The translations under genes and the position numbers were made by a program. The notes beneath the pieces were generated by a model. It did not search any database. It was given only the letters and a program-made list of their open reading frames with translations, and was not told the DNA's origin. Shown piece by piece: positions 11,337 to 20,200 of a DNA stretch of 64,000 nucleotides; the first letter of the stretch is position 1, and each line of letters begins with the position of its first letter. This DNA comes from Paramacrobiotus metropolitanus (Eukaryota; Tardigrada; Eutardigrada; Parachela; Macrobiotidae): positions 1,054,001 through 1,118,000 of the forward strand of contig NW_026570250.1 in NCBI RefSeq assembly GCF_019649055.1. Reading direction: 5' to 3'.

Positions 11337-12526
11337 AAGCAAGCGCATCAACCTGGAGCTGGACCATGCGTTGTTGATCCGCTTCAGTCCCGACAACAAG
11401 TACGTTGGTAAATCACTTTTTTGCCACTAATTGCCTTGAAATTATGTAATTAATTACAGTTGGATTTTTTAATCTGGTACCAGCCTGTTCGCATTATATT
11501 AAAGCCATAGACAAAATCAATTAACATTCGAAAAATCTCACTTTAGGTACGTAATGATAACCCTTGATTAACAATTGATTATCGATTTATCGAATATTCT
11601 AATTTAACGATCGTCAGTGCTTTGGAAAAATAAGGTGCCGGTCTTTATTGTACAGAGCCGTGATCGGGCGGATGCACAACGCCGATGAGGTGTGCGTGTT
11701 CAAGCTGACGACGAACGCCAACGGACAGCGCAACAAGCTCTGCACGACGTTACCAATCAGGTACGGGATTTTTATCCTGTTTTCGCGTCATCTGATTTTT
11801 TTTTCATCTAAATTTATCGGTATGTGGTGGGTGATCAGGCGGCACACGCCAACGGCGAGATCCGCTGCATGGACATCCAGTGCAACGGCAAGTTCATCAT
11901 GACGGCCCACGACAACGCTGCCATCCACCTCTGGCCCATCAAGGGCGGCGCGCCGCTGGCCTCCATCGTCACCAACCTCGGCGTTCTGCATTCCGCGCAG
12001 ATCTCGCCCTGTGGTCGCTTCATTGCCGCATCCGGTAATTTCATTTTATATTTGCATATATTAAGATCGTGTTGTATATTTTGTGGTACCGTCGTTAGTC
12101 CGTGATTTGTTTGAAATTTTTTTATTATAGATGTTTCTGAATTTTGTTTTTATCAATTTTGCTGTATAGCAGCCGTATCTCAGTTACTGGTTATTTATGT
12201 ACACGTTTGATGGATGTACACGTATGTTTGATTACACGTATGTACACGTATATTTGATTAGACAGACATCAGTGTTTCGGTTACAGATTCGTTCAGGCTT
12301 CACGCCGGAAGTGCGGGCGTGGGCGATCGTGGCCGATAAATCCAGCGGCGACGTGTAGGCCGTGGAGAAGGCCTTCGAGCTGACCGGGCACAGCGTAGCC
12401 ATCCCGGCCTTCGGCCTCTCGGGCGATTCCACCCACATGCTCTCCGTCAGCAAGGACAAGTCCTTCCGCCTCTTTGACGTCAACGTAGACTACAATAAGC
12501 GCCAGTCTCCAGCGCCCTGGATCTGA
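11337..12526 (+). pseudogene. TBL2-like WD40 protein fragment captured in the Polinton
   Basis: TBL2 is an ER-anchored WD-repeat protein. Four GC-rich exons on the plus strand follow it in order: 11337-11399 (RINLELDHALLIRFSPDNK), 11656-11760 (NADEVCVFKL), 11839-12034 (NGKFIMTAHDNAAIHLWPIK, then ISPCGRFIAAS) and 12297-12526 (GFTPEVRAW, AFELTGHSVAIPAFGLSGDS, MLSVSKDKSFRLFDV). Introns with GT-AG ends are kept, so it was copied as genomic DNA, not cDNA. It is not functional as it stands: a TAG lies in frame at 12356-12358 after SSGDV, the phase between exons 2 and 3 does not match, and the N-terminal anchor and the last C-terminal repeats are missing (stop after SPAPWI). Confidence 0.75.
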
Positions 12527-13039
12527 CTGACTTCCCACGAACGGAATGCGTCGACACACGTCACCACAACGCACCTTTCTTGGCCCCGCCTCCCCCCCTC
12601 CCTGTGACCCACCTCGCCCCCCCCCCTCTTTTTCTGACCCCACCCCCATTGCTTTTCATTTAAATTAACGAAAATATGGAATACTGTAGTTAATGTTAGA
12701 AGAGATATCGGTACAACAGGAGGAAGTTAGAAGAGATATCGGTACAATAGGGGAAAATTTTACGCGGTCATTTAGTGTACTTTGTTCTTTGGGTTCTAGG
12801 TATCAATGGCGCTAAGCCAGTGGTGGGCGAAGTACTAAATGCGTTGGTAGACGCAGTGGTGGCGGTAAGCATTTGCCTAATTGGTTAGCATCGAATTCAT
12901 GTAAACCACTTCCGCAATTCCAACCTCCCATTTTCCCGTAATACTGATGGCGCTTTTTAATCTGGTGGTCCATTCCGCAGCATTGTTATTGGGATGCTGG
13001 GCCAGCGAAGAATCCGAAACAAGGGTAACATAAAAAGGC
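12527..13039. other. Non-coding Polinton interior with short repeats
   Basis: Holds a C-rich stretch (12580-12650) and a near-perfect direct repeat of gttagaagagatatcggtac at about 12697 and 12727. No gene seen. Confidence 0.4.
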
Positions 13040-14068
13040 TTATCCCGGGCTGCCATCGCTGCACAAGGCTAATTCAGGCTCGTAAAATTTTCCTTGAATT
13101 ACCTCACCGGCTAGGTCCTCGACCTCGTACACTGGTTCTGGTATGTGCCGTATAACACGCTGCACCTTAAATACTTCACGAGAAAAATTTGCTTCATAGC
13201 CTTTCTTAAACACGGACTTGTCTACAGCAATTCGTACGCTATCGCCTACTTTAAACTTTGGTGGATGTTGTGGTGAGTTCAACAGCATAACGCGGTAGAG
13301 CGTGTTAAAACTTCAAGAGAATTACTGTCGTCAACGTCCGCCGGTGCTTTTCCGTGAGCCGAAGTGGGTACTTGGTTGATTGCGTTAATAATGTCTTGCA
13401 GTACGTCGTAGCATTTATGGCTTTTGCGTACTTCAAAGAGCCGCCATAGGCGATTTTTTATGGTACGAATCGCACGCTCCGCCATAGCGCATTTAATGTC
13501 GCTATTTTCTGAAGAAAACATGTGGATTTTGCGTTGTTTTAGTAAGCTTTTCACTTCCGAATTATAAAACTCTTTTCCTACAATGATCAAAGCATTCTGG
13601 TTATGTAATAGAATAATGAGTACAAAAAGACACTAGAGTACCTTTGTCGAATTGTATTCTTTCCAAAGCAGGGTAGCCATATCGATCGAGAATCTTTTCA
13701 AGCGCTGCTGCCACTTTGATTCCGCTTTTGTTAAGCACCGGTTCGCACGCCATTTTTCGTGAAAAACAATCAATTGCTACAACGATAAACTTGAAATGCT
13801 TGTTTTCCTTGCTGTATTTTGAAACATCCATCAGGTCCACCTGAAGCTGGACGCCTTTGTCCAGTACCACGATGGGATTTCTTTGGAATTTGTAACGTCT
13901 TGGCTTATGTAGTGTGTAGGCATCCAAGCTTTCCAAAACCTGCTGCGCCTCTTTCCGGCTTGGACGAGGAGGGCTGCAATAACGCTGGAGCCGACATAGA
14001 CCGCCTAGGCTGGCAACGTGCTGGGGATTGGAATACGTCTGTTGCACCGTCTTTTCGTTCTTTTTCAT
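13040..14068 (-). pseudogene. Polinton-type integrase (rve + chromo-like C-terminus), with an intron and a frameshift
   Basis: Retroviral-type DDE integrase that inserts Polinton DNA. Start at 14068. The N-terminal zinc-less segment leads to DAYTLHKPRR, then the catalytic core: first Asp in VQLQVDLMD, second Asp in IQFDKG, Glu in MAERAIRTIKNRLW, and a C-terminal chromo/SH3-like part (KFKVGDSVRIAV, KGYEANFSREVF, VYEVEDLAGEVI). The second Asp lies at the edge of exon 1; a 64-nt GT-AG intron (13578-13641) then interrupts the motif and its removal restores the frame. A further single-base shift near 13280-13310 separates the core from the C-terminal part, so this copy is probably inactive. Spacing and motifs match Polinton rather than gypsy integrases. 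Confidence 0.85.
13578..13641 (-). other. 64-nt spliceosomal intron in integrase
   Basis: On the minus strand the exon ends GACAAAG, the intron runs gtactctag...ttgtag, and the exon resumes GAAAAGAG. The length is not a multiple of three and carries stops. Joining the exons recreates the conserved DKG-EF catalytic motif. Confidence 0.75.
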
Positions 14069-14154
14069 CCTCTTCGTCTTGACAACAAGATGAAAAACAG
14101 TTTAGTCGCATATTTTCTCCAACATGCACCGATATGGGAGCGCAGGGATTCATT

Positions 14155-14637
14155 TCACCATTGAATCCAACCGCTGCCCACTTGATTTTCCGCTTTTTGT
14201 TTTGCGACGTTTCCAGCAGCACCTCGGGGTCGCAGTTCTCGGGGAACCTTGGTATAAAGACGTTTTGTTCGCTTCTTTTTTTCCTTTACCGGTGATACTG
14301 TTTGAAAGCTCGGGAACGATGCAAAGTCTACCTTCTGCTTAGGGGCAGGTTCTGGTTGCTGCAACGGTACTTGTGGCGGGGGTACTGCCAAGGTGGGATC
14401 AGGACCCGCATTAGGTCGCAAAGCTAAATACCTTTCCAGTGTTTTACTCAGCATATCAGCCTTTTGCCACTGACTTAAATCTTTGCGTTGTAAAATATTT
14501 GAAGTAATTGAATCCAGGGACAAAATTTCAAAAGCTTCGGCTGGCTCCCTGATTGAAGAAAAGTCAGGTGGGCTTGGCTGTGGTGAAGTACCGGTTGGCT
14601 TAATCATTTCTTTTGGCACAAGATACCGTACTTCCAT
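14155..14637 (-). CDS. Polinton protein of unknown function, Pro- then Lys-rich
   Basis: 160 residues, starting 6 nt after the stop of the pX-like gene in the same direction. The N-terminus reads MEVRYLVPKEMIKP, followed by an acidic helical middle (SLDSITSNILQRKDLSQWQK), a proline-rich stretch (PPPQVPLQQPEPAPK) and a basic tail (KEKKKRTKRLYTK). Composition suggests a virion core or DNA-associated protein. I do not recognise the family. Confidence 0.6.
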   Translation of the reverse strand: MEVRYLVPKEMIKPTGTSPQPSPPDFSSIREPAEAFEILSLDSITSNILQRKDLSQWQKADMLSKTLERYLALRPNAGPDPTLAVPPPQVPLQQPEPAPKQKVDFASFPSFQTVSPVKEKKKRTKRLYTKVPRELRPRGAAGNVAKQKAENQVGSGWIQW

Positions 14638-14643
14638 TCCTAG

Positions 14644-14970
14644 CTATTGAGTTAAGACGTTGGCAACAACGGAGGCTAAGATAGGTAACACTGCAGCCAA
14701 AAATCCTCCCTTTTGCAATAAAATATCTTTTTTAGCTTTCATAGGATGACGGCGTAAAGCAGGAAGCTTTAAGGGTTTACGCCAACGTTTGCACACAGTT
14801 AACTGCTGCGGAGTTAGCTGGGCTGTCCCTTTCCCACAGTTTAGCGCAACCTCTGAGAAAGCCTTCAAATGCTTGCGATTGCAAAAACTGATCAGCTGGC
14901 GACGCTGTGCTGGCTTGAGTGATCTTAGTGTAATCAATAAAGGTGCTAAAGAATTCACGTTAGCGGACAT
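14644..14970 (-). CDS. pX-like virion core protein of a Polinton
   Basis: Start chosen at ATG 14970, giving 108 residues; it overlaps the end of the ATPase gene by 11 nt. A basic helical N-terminal part (LRSLKPAQRRQLISFCNRKH, then a lysine-poor FSEVALNCGKG segment) leads to a basic stretch (KRWRKPLKLPALRRHPMKAK) and ends with ILLQKGGFLAAVLPILASV, a glycine-led hydrophobic segment. That layout is typical of the small pX-type proteins of animal Polintons/adintoviruses, compared with adenovirus core peptide pX. The role is inferred by family layout: condensing DNA or meeting membranes in the capsid. Confidence 0.6.
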   Translation of the reverse strand: MSANVNSLAPLLITLRSLKPAQRRQLISFCNRKHLKAFSEVALNCGKGTAQLTPQQLTVCKRWRKPLKLPALRRHPMKAKKDILLQKGGFLAAVLPILASVVANVLTQ

Positions 14971-15646
14971 TTTTGGGCAGTGTGGATTTTGAAGGGTCCA
15001 AATATAAACGTTGCACCTCACCTGGTAGGATATGCGACCGCAGTCTTAAATACCCTGGCGAATCCGTTCGCAAGTTGATAACCAGAGGTTGATATGGCTC
15101 TTCGGTTGCTTTAGCGTAGGCTGCAGGTAAATATGGAAGTCCCATCTGATTGGATAAAATTTTAACCTGATTCACATCGCGCACATTGCGAAATAACAGA
15201 ATGTATTGACTGTTTAAATGTATGTCTCTGCTAGATTTTCCTTGCTTAAAAAGATTGTTGACAACGTAAATCACTGTCAAATTTTTATGGTGTATATCTT
15301 GGGTAAAAGGTTTACTTCCACTTTTGCTCTCAACAATGCTTGTTGCCAAATCATCTAAAATTAATAATTTAGGCTCGCTCCCAGCGAAAAAGTGATCGTT
15401 TTCCAAAATTTCTGTTACACCGTGAGTGAATTCTATTGATGGCACTTTGTTTTGCAATAGTTCGTAATCTTCCTGCCACTCAGTGTAGGCATAAACGATT
15501 CGAGCAAATTTAACATCAAACATATCATCGCGATTGATTAGCAGTTTAGTGATGTAACGACTCTTCCCAGCCTGCGAGGCACCAACCACTACGATACCAG
15601 CAGGAGTGCGCAAACGAGTTTCAAAATCGACTATGGGAAATGCCAT
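14960..15646 (-). CDS. FtsK/HerA-type genome-packaging ATPase
   Basis: Packaging motor ATPase of the A32-like group found in Polintons. Start taken at ATG 15646 (MAFPIVDFETRLRTPAGIVV), giving 228 residues. Walker A is GASQAGKSR at about residues 23-31 and Walker B is KLLILDDL. A downstream Asn-rich sensor-like segment (LTVIYVVNNLF) and an arginine (SSRDIHL) fit the family. The length is close to the usual 200-250. An upstream in-frame start at 15745 exists but its extension looks unlike coding sequence. The gene lies in a minus-strand run ATPase, pX, unknown, integrase. The frame is open throughout. Confidence 0.8.
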   Translation of the reverse strand: MAFPIVDFETRLRTPAGIVVVGASQAGKSRYITKLLINRDDMFDVKFARIVYAYTEWQEDYELLQNKVPSIEFTHGVTEILENDHFFAGSEPKLLILDDLATSIVESKSGSKPFTQDIHHKNLTVIYVVNNLFKQGKSSRDIHLNSQYILLFRNVRDVNQVKILSNQMGLPYLPAAYAKATEEPYQPLVINLRTDSPGYLRLRSHILPGEVQRLYLDPSKSTLPKNVR

Positions 15647-15699
15647 TTGTAAACTGTATTTAAGGAATCGATCACACAGCAGACACAAAACAGTTAAAA

Positions 15700-15923
15700 T
15701 GGACGCGGTAGTTGAATTATTCTCTGTAACCACCAACGGGTCCACCTACATTGAACGATTATCCGTTTCTTGTTGCGCTTGTCGACATGTGCAGTCCTAT
15801 AAACTGCAAATACCTAAATGTCTGCATGCCTGGAATTGGAACGCACCTTTGACACCAGGTGCCCATTATAAATTAAGGCACAGTTGTCCAGAATTACAAG
15901 GCACAGTTGTCCAGTGTTTTTGA
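15700..15923 (+). CDS. Small Polinton ORF, unknown
   Basis: ATG at 15700, 74 residues, begins MDAVVELFSVTTNGSTYIER and contains CCACRH. The start codon is divergent from the ATPase. A 23-bp tandem duplication (ggcacagttgtccag, at 15880 and about 15903) lies near its end and may have shifted the frame into the next ORF. Confidence 0.4.
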
Positions 15924-16173
15924 TGACATTGTGGAAACTTTTACGGGACGTTACTGGATCAAAGGCGAATCGCGAACGGAAATTTTGCGCCAGCATTTGC
16001 CTCTTGTATACAATTTGGATGACATTGGATGCCCACCCTATGATCACCTTTCCACTAAACCACACGCACTTTTTAACAGAGCTGTGGCTTTCACAGACTG
16101 GCTGGTCAAGCATGATAACGAACATAGTAGCGACAGCGAATCTGAACCAGATGCTAGACCTGGATTATATTGA
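15907..16173 (+). CDS. Polinton ORF with acidic tail, overlaps TBP
   Basis: Open frame of up to 88 residues reading VFDDIVETFTGRYWIKGESR and ending in an acidic tail (HDNEHSSDSESEPDARPG). Composition looks like real protein; the start is unclear and it may be the continuation of the preceding small ORF. It overlaps the TBP gene by 62 nt in another frame, as is common in compact viral genomes. Function unknown. Confidence 0.45.
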   Translation: MSSVFDDIVETFTGRYWIKGESRTEILRQHLPLVYNLDDIGCPPYDHLSTKPHALFNRAVAFTDWLVKHDNEHSSDSESEPDARPGLY

Positions 16174-16654
16174 TATCATGGATGGCATGGTCGAATACCG
16201 TCCACAGAAATTTTCGGGACTCCTAATGCGAAGGTATAAAACTTATCCATCTCACTGCCAGATCTACAGCAATGGTAAAATCACCGTTAATGGCGCAAAT
16301 ACGATACGGAAGGCTCGCAATTTGGCACATCGTTACTGCAAAGCGATCCAGGATCTTGGGTTTAAAGGTGTTACAGTGTCGCAGTTTCAGATTGTGAATA
16401 TTGTTGCGTCCGTTAATTTACAGCGTAAACTGAACCTTGAAATGCTTTATGAAAAACTGCCGATTTCATACATGAAACTGTATAATCCAGAACGATTCCC
16501 AGGTTTAAGCATGCGTGTGGCTTCTTGTACCGCTGTTCTTTTTCACTCTGGTAAAGTCAATTTGCTTGGTGCGAAGACCGAAGCTATGCTTAATGCAGCG
16601 GAACAAGAGCTGTTGGAAGTAGTTAATAAATACAATCCTGTTTCCCCTGGTTAA
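16112..16654 (+). CDS. TATA-binding protein (TBP) core encoded by the Polinton
   Basis: 180 residues from ATG 16112, which is almost exactly the length of the saddle-shaped TBP core with no N-terminal extension. The two imperfect repeats are visible: NIVATANLNQ ... YRPQKFSGLLMR ... IYSNGKITVNGA and NIVASVNLQR ... YNPERFPGLSMR ... LFHSGKVNLLGAK. The residues that intercalate into the TATA minor groove are kept as F34, Y52, F129 and F144 (one Phe changed to Tyr). TBP nucleates transcription by all three nuclear polymerases. The gene is intronless, overlaps an upstream ORF by 62 nt and lies just before two Pol III-like hairpin units. The sequence is far diverged from cellular TBP, which argues for a long viral history rather than a fresh capture. 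Confidence 0.85.
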   Translation: MITNIVATANLNQMLDLDYIDIMDGMVEYRPQKFSGLLMRRYKTYPSHCQIYSNGKITVNGANTIRKARNLAHRYCKAIQDLGFKGVTVSQFQIVNIVASVNLQRKLNLEMLYEKLPISYMKLYNPERFPGLSMRVASCTAVLFHSGKVNLLGAKTEAMLNAAEQELLEVVNKYNPVSPG

Positions 16655-16694
16655 GTAAGATGTATGAAGGCTGTTGTATAAGTAAATAAAGATA

Positions 16695-16817
16695 GTAAGC
16701 GCCGTGGTCGAATGGTAAGGGAACTAAACTGCAGAGAAGCAGTCGAGTTGAAATGTGTAGCGACTGCTTCTCTGCAGTTTAGCTCCCGCGTTCCATTCCC
16801 CTAAAGCCCCCTTTTTT
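16695..16817 (+). ncRNA. tRNA-like Pol III unit with long hairpin, copy 1
   Basis: A box TGGTCGAATGGT (16705-16716), then a 27-bp stem (16719-16745 with 16761-16787, one mismatch) with a 15-nt loop where an anticodon arm would be, then a B-box-like GCGTTCCATTCCC (16788-16800) and a T6 terminator at 16812. Not a normal tRNA: the hairpin is far too long. It looks like a Pol III transcript carrying a small-RNA precursor. Confidence 0.6.
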
Positions 16818-16869
16818 GTTATTATAGCCATTCCCGACGGTGCACACTATTTCTTCCAGTAGAAAATTG

Positions 16870-16989
16870 GATCCGCAGCCGAACGGGTTGGGGCTGAAAT
16901 ATAATAATAATGCAGTTGGGTAGATATAACACACTAACTGCGTTCTTATTATTCAGCCCCCACGTTCAAATCCGCTACTTATTTCTTTT
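16870..16989 (+). ncRNA. tRNA-like Pol III unit with long hairpin, copy 2
   Basis: A-box-like AGCCGAACGGGTTGGGG (about 16876-16892), an imperfect stem (16889-16920 with 16934-16962), a canonical B box GTTCAAATCC (16964-16973) and T4 at 16986. Same architecture as the unit 150 bp upstream but a different stem sequence. Confidence 0.6.
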
Positions 16990-17166
16990 CGTTGTAGAAA
17001 AATATATAGACGTGTTTAATTATTTTTTAGGTTAAATAATTTTAATAACATATTAATATATTATGTTTTTATTATATTAATTATAAAAGAAATTTAAAAA
17101 TATATCCAACGGTGAGTCATTCGCCGAAAGGTCACGCTTTGGCGAAAGGTCATTCTCACGGGTGTG
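16990..17166. other. AT-rich right end of the Polinton
   Basis: AT-rich sequence, then at 17111-17160 two copies of a gcgaaaggtcac-type motif just inside the right inverted repeat. No gene. Confidence 0.4.
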
Positions 17167-17204
17167 ACCGTGGGAAAAGCGCCTATACAGCCGTCTATAG
17201 TAGT
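17167..17204 (-). repeat. Polinton right terminal inverted repeat
   Basis: Inverted match to 8506-8543, 38/38. TGCCGC target duplication follows at 17205-17210. Confidence 0.9.
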
Positions 17205-17210
17205 TGCCGC

Positions 17211-20200
17211 TTACACTCTTGTGGTTACGTTATGCCGCTTACTCTCTTTTTGATTACGATATGCCGCTTACTCCCTTGTGGGTACGTTACGCCGCTCACT
17301 TTCTTGGGGTTACGTTATGCCGCTTACTCTCCTGTGGTTACGATATGCCCCTTACTCTCTTATGGTTACTTTACGCCACTCAATTTTTTGTGGTTACTTT
17401 GCGCCTGTGACTTTCTTGTGGGTAAGTTACGGCGCTCACTTCTTACGGTTACGTTATGCCGCTTACTTTCTTGTGGTTACTTTACGAGGCTCAGTTACTT
17501 GTGGTTATTTTGCGCCTGTGACTATCTTGTGGTTACTTTCCGCCGTTGACTCGCTTGGCTACGTTACGCCGCTAAATTTATTGTGATTACTTTACGCCGC
17601 TCACTCTCTTGTGGTTACTATTCTTCGCCTACTTGCTTTGCCTGCCTTACGCCGCTTGCTCTCTTGTGGTTACTTTGCGCCGCTTTCTCTCTAGTGTTAC
17701 GTTACGCCGCTCACTCTCTTGTGGTTGCTTTACGCCGCTCACTTTCTTGTGGTTACTTTGCGCCGCTTACTCGTGTGCTTTCGTTACGTCGCTTACTTTG
17801 GCATAACTACGTTACGCCGCTCACTCTCTTGTGGTCACGTTACTTTGCTTTCTCTCGTGTGTTCAAGTTACGCCGCTTACTCTTGCACGACTACATTACG
17901 CCAAATATCCTTCTTGGGGTTACTTTCTGAGACCCACTCGTGTACCATATGAGACCCACCCTTTATTCACTTAGTACGTTTGTTGAGCAGGTTCACTATG
18001 TTTATTCAGTTATTTCAATAAGCGCACCGTGTTTGGTAAGTTATATCCGTTATAGCATTTTTGTCTGGCAAGCTGTTTGGTAAGTTTACTTCGTTTAGTT
18101 TAGTAGGTTTAGTTACATGAATGAGTTGGATTAGTAATTTTAATTCGCTTAGTAATTGTATGGAGTAGATTTACTTTGTCTACTCAATTAGTTCAATGGG
18201 TTAACGGTGTTGTAAATTACTTACTTTATAGCATTTCGTTGGTTCAGTTATTTATAGTTTAGTTTATTTGAAATATTTTATTCATTTTATTCTAATTTAT
18301 TTAGGTTAGTTATTTTATTTATTCAATTTATTTATTTTATTTATTTATTTTTAATTATTTTAATAATTGAATTTATTTAGTTAATTGAATTTAGTTAGTA
18401 AAAAAGTAAATACTTTATCAATTATTCATCAAGTATTTATTTAATTAAGATATTTCATTTTAATTTATTTTATTTAATTTGATTTATTTAGTGCTCACTC
18501 TCTTTTGGTTACTTTGCGCTGCTAACTCTCTTGTGATTACGTTACGCCGTTCACTCTCTTGTGGTTAGGCTACGCCGCTCACTTTCTTGCGGTTACGTTT
18601 TGCCAGTCACTGTCTTGTGGTTACATTGCGCAGTTCACTCTCTCGTTGTTACGCAACGCCGCTCACTCTCTTGTGGTTACGTTACGCCTCTCAATTTCTT
18701 GCGGTTACATTGCGCCGCTTACGTTCTTGTGGTTACTTCAGGCCATTCACCCTCTTGTGGTTACGTTGCGCCGCTCACTTTCTTGTGGTTACGTCAGGCC
18801 GTTCACTCTTTTGTGGTTACATTGCGCCGCTTACTTTCTTGTGGTTACGTTACACCGCTCACTCTCTTGCGGTTACATTGCCTCTATTGGGTACGTTACG
18901 CCGCTCACTTTCTTGTGGTTACTTTACGCCGCTCACTTTCTTGTTGTTACGTCCGGCCGTTCACTCTTTTGTGGTTACATTGCGCCGCTTACTCTCTTGT
19001 GGTTACGTTACACCGCTCACTCTCTTGCGGTTACTTTACGCCGCTCATGTGGTAACGTTACGCCGCTCACTCTCTTGTGGTTACTTTACGCCGCTCATGT
19101 GGTTAAGTCAAGCCGTACACTCTCTTGTGGTTACTTTATGCCCTTCACGCTCTTGTGGATACCCTGCGCCGCTTACTCTCTTGTGGTTACGTTTTGCCGG
19201 TCATGTCTTGTGGTTATGTTGCGCCGTTCACTTTCTTGCAGTAACGTTGCGCCGCATACTTTCTTGTGGTTGCTTTACGCCGCTCACTTTCTTGTGGTTA
19301 CTTTGCGCCGCTTACTCGTGTGCTTTCGTTACGTCGCTTACTTTGGCATAACTACGTTACGCCGCTCACTCTCTTGTGGTCACGTTACTTCGCTTTCTCT
19401 CGTGTGTTCAAGTTACGCCGCTTACTCTTGCACGACTACATTACGCCAAATATCCTTCTTGGGGTTACTTTCTGAGACCCACTCGTGTACCATATGAGAC
19501 CCACCCTTTATTCACTTAGTACGTTTGTTGAGCAGGTTCACTATGTTTATTCAGTTATTTCAATAAGCGCACCGTGTTTGGTAAGTTATATCCGTTATAG
19601 CATTTTTGTCTGGCAAGCTGTTTGGTAAGTTTACTTCGTTTAGTTTAGTAGGTTTAGTTACATGAATGAGTTGGATTAGTAATTTTAATTCGGTAATAAT
19701 TGTAATGGAGTAGATTTACTTTGTCTACTCAATTAGTTCAATGGGTTAACGGTGTTGTAAATTACTTACTTTATAGCATTTCGTTGGTTCAGTTATTTAT
19801 AGTTTAGTTTATTTGAAATATTTTATTCATTTTATTCTAATTTATTTAGGTTAGTTATTTTATTTATTCAATTTATTTATTTTATTTATTTATTTTTAAT
19901 TATTTTAATAATTGAATTTATTTAGTTAATTGAATTTAGTTAGTAAAAAAGTAAATACTTTATCAATTATTCATCAAGTATTTATTTAATTAAGATATTT
20001 CATTTTAATTTATTTTATTTAATTTGATTTATTTAGTGCTCACTCTCTTTTGGTTACTTTGCGCTGCTAACTCTCTTGTGATTACGTTACGCCGTTCACT
20101 CTCTTGTGGTTAGGCTACGCCGCTCACTTTCTTGCGGTTACGTTTTGCCAGTCACTGTCTTGTGGTTACATTGCGCAGTTCACTCTCTCGTTGTTACGCA

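Larger units (their letters stand above)
8506..17204. mobile_element. Polinton/Maverick-like element (8.7 kb) with TIRs and 6-bp TSD
   Basis: The ends are inverted repeats beginning ACTACTATAGACGGCTGTAT and identical for 38 bp (8506-8543 and 17167-17204), with weaker similarity inward. TGCCGC lies directly outside both ends (8500-8505, 17205-17210), a 6-bp target duplication as expected for retroviral-type integrase of Polintons. Inside are integrase, packaging ATPase and pX-like genes of this family plus a TBP gene, two Pol III-like hairpin units and a host-derived TBL2 fragment. I find no protein-primed DNA polymerase B, major or minor capsid or protease, so it is a deleted or rearranged derivative. 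Related integration-competent members are called adintoviruses. Confidence 0.85.

Noticed and set aside
12293-12649. Minus-strand 118-residue frame over the TBL2 exon
   Set aside because: Shadow of the plus-strand WD40 exon; composition follows the antisense.
16695-16989. Ordinary tRNA genes
   Set aside because: A and B boxes are present but the central stems are far too long and no proper acceptor or T stems form.
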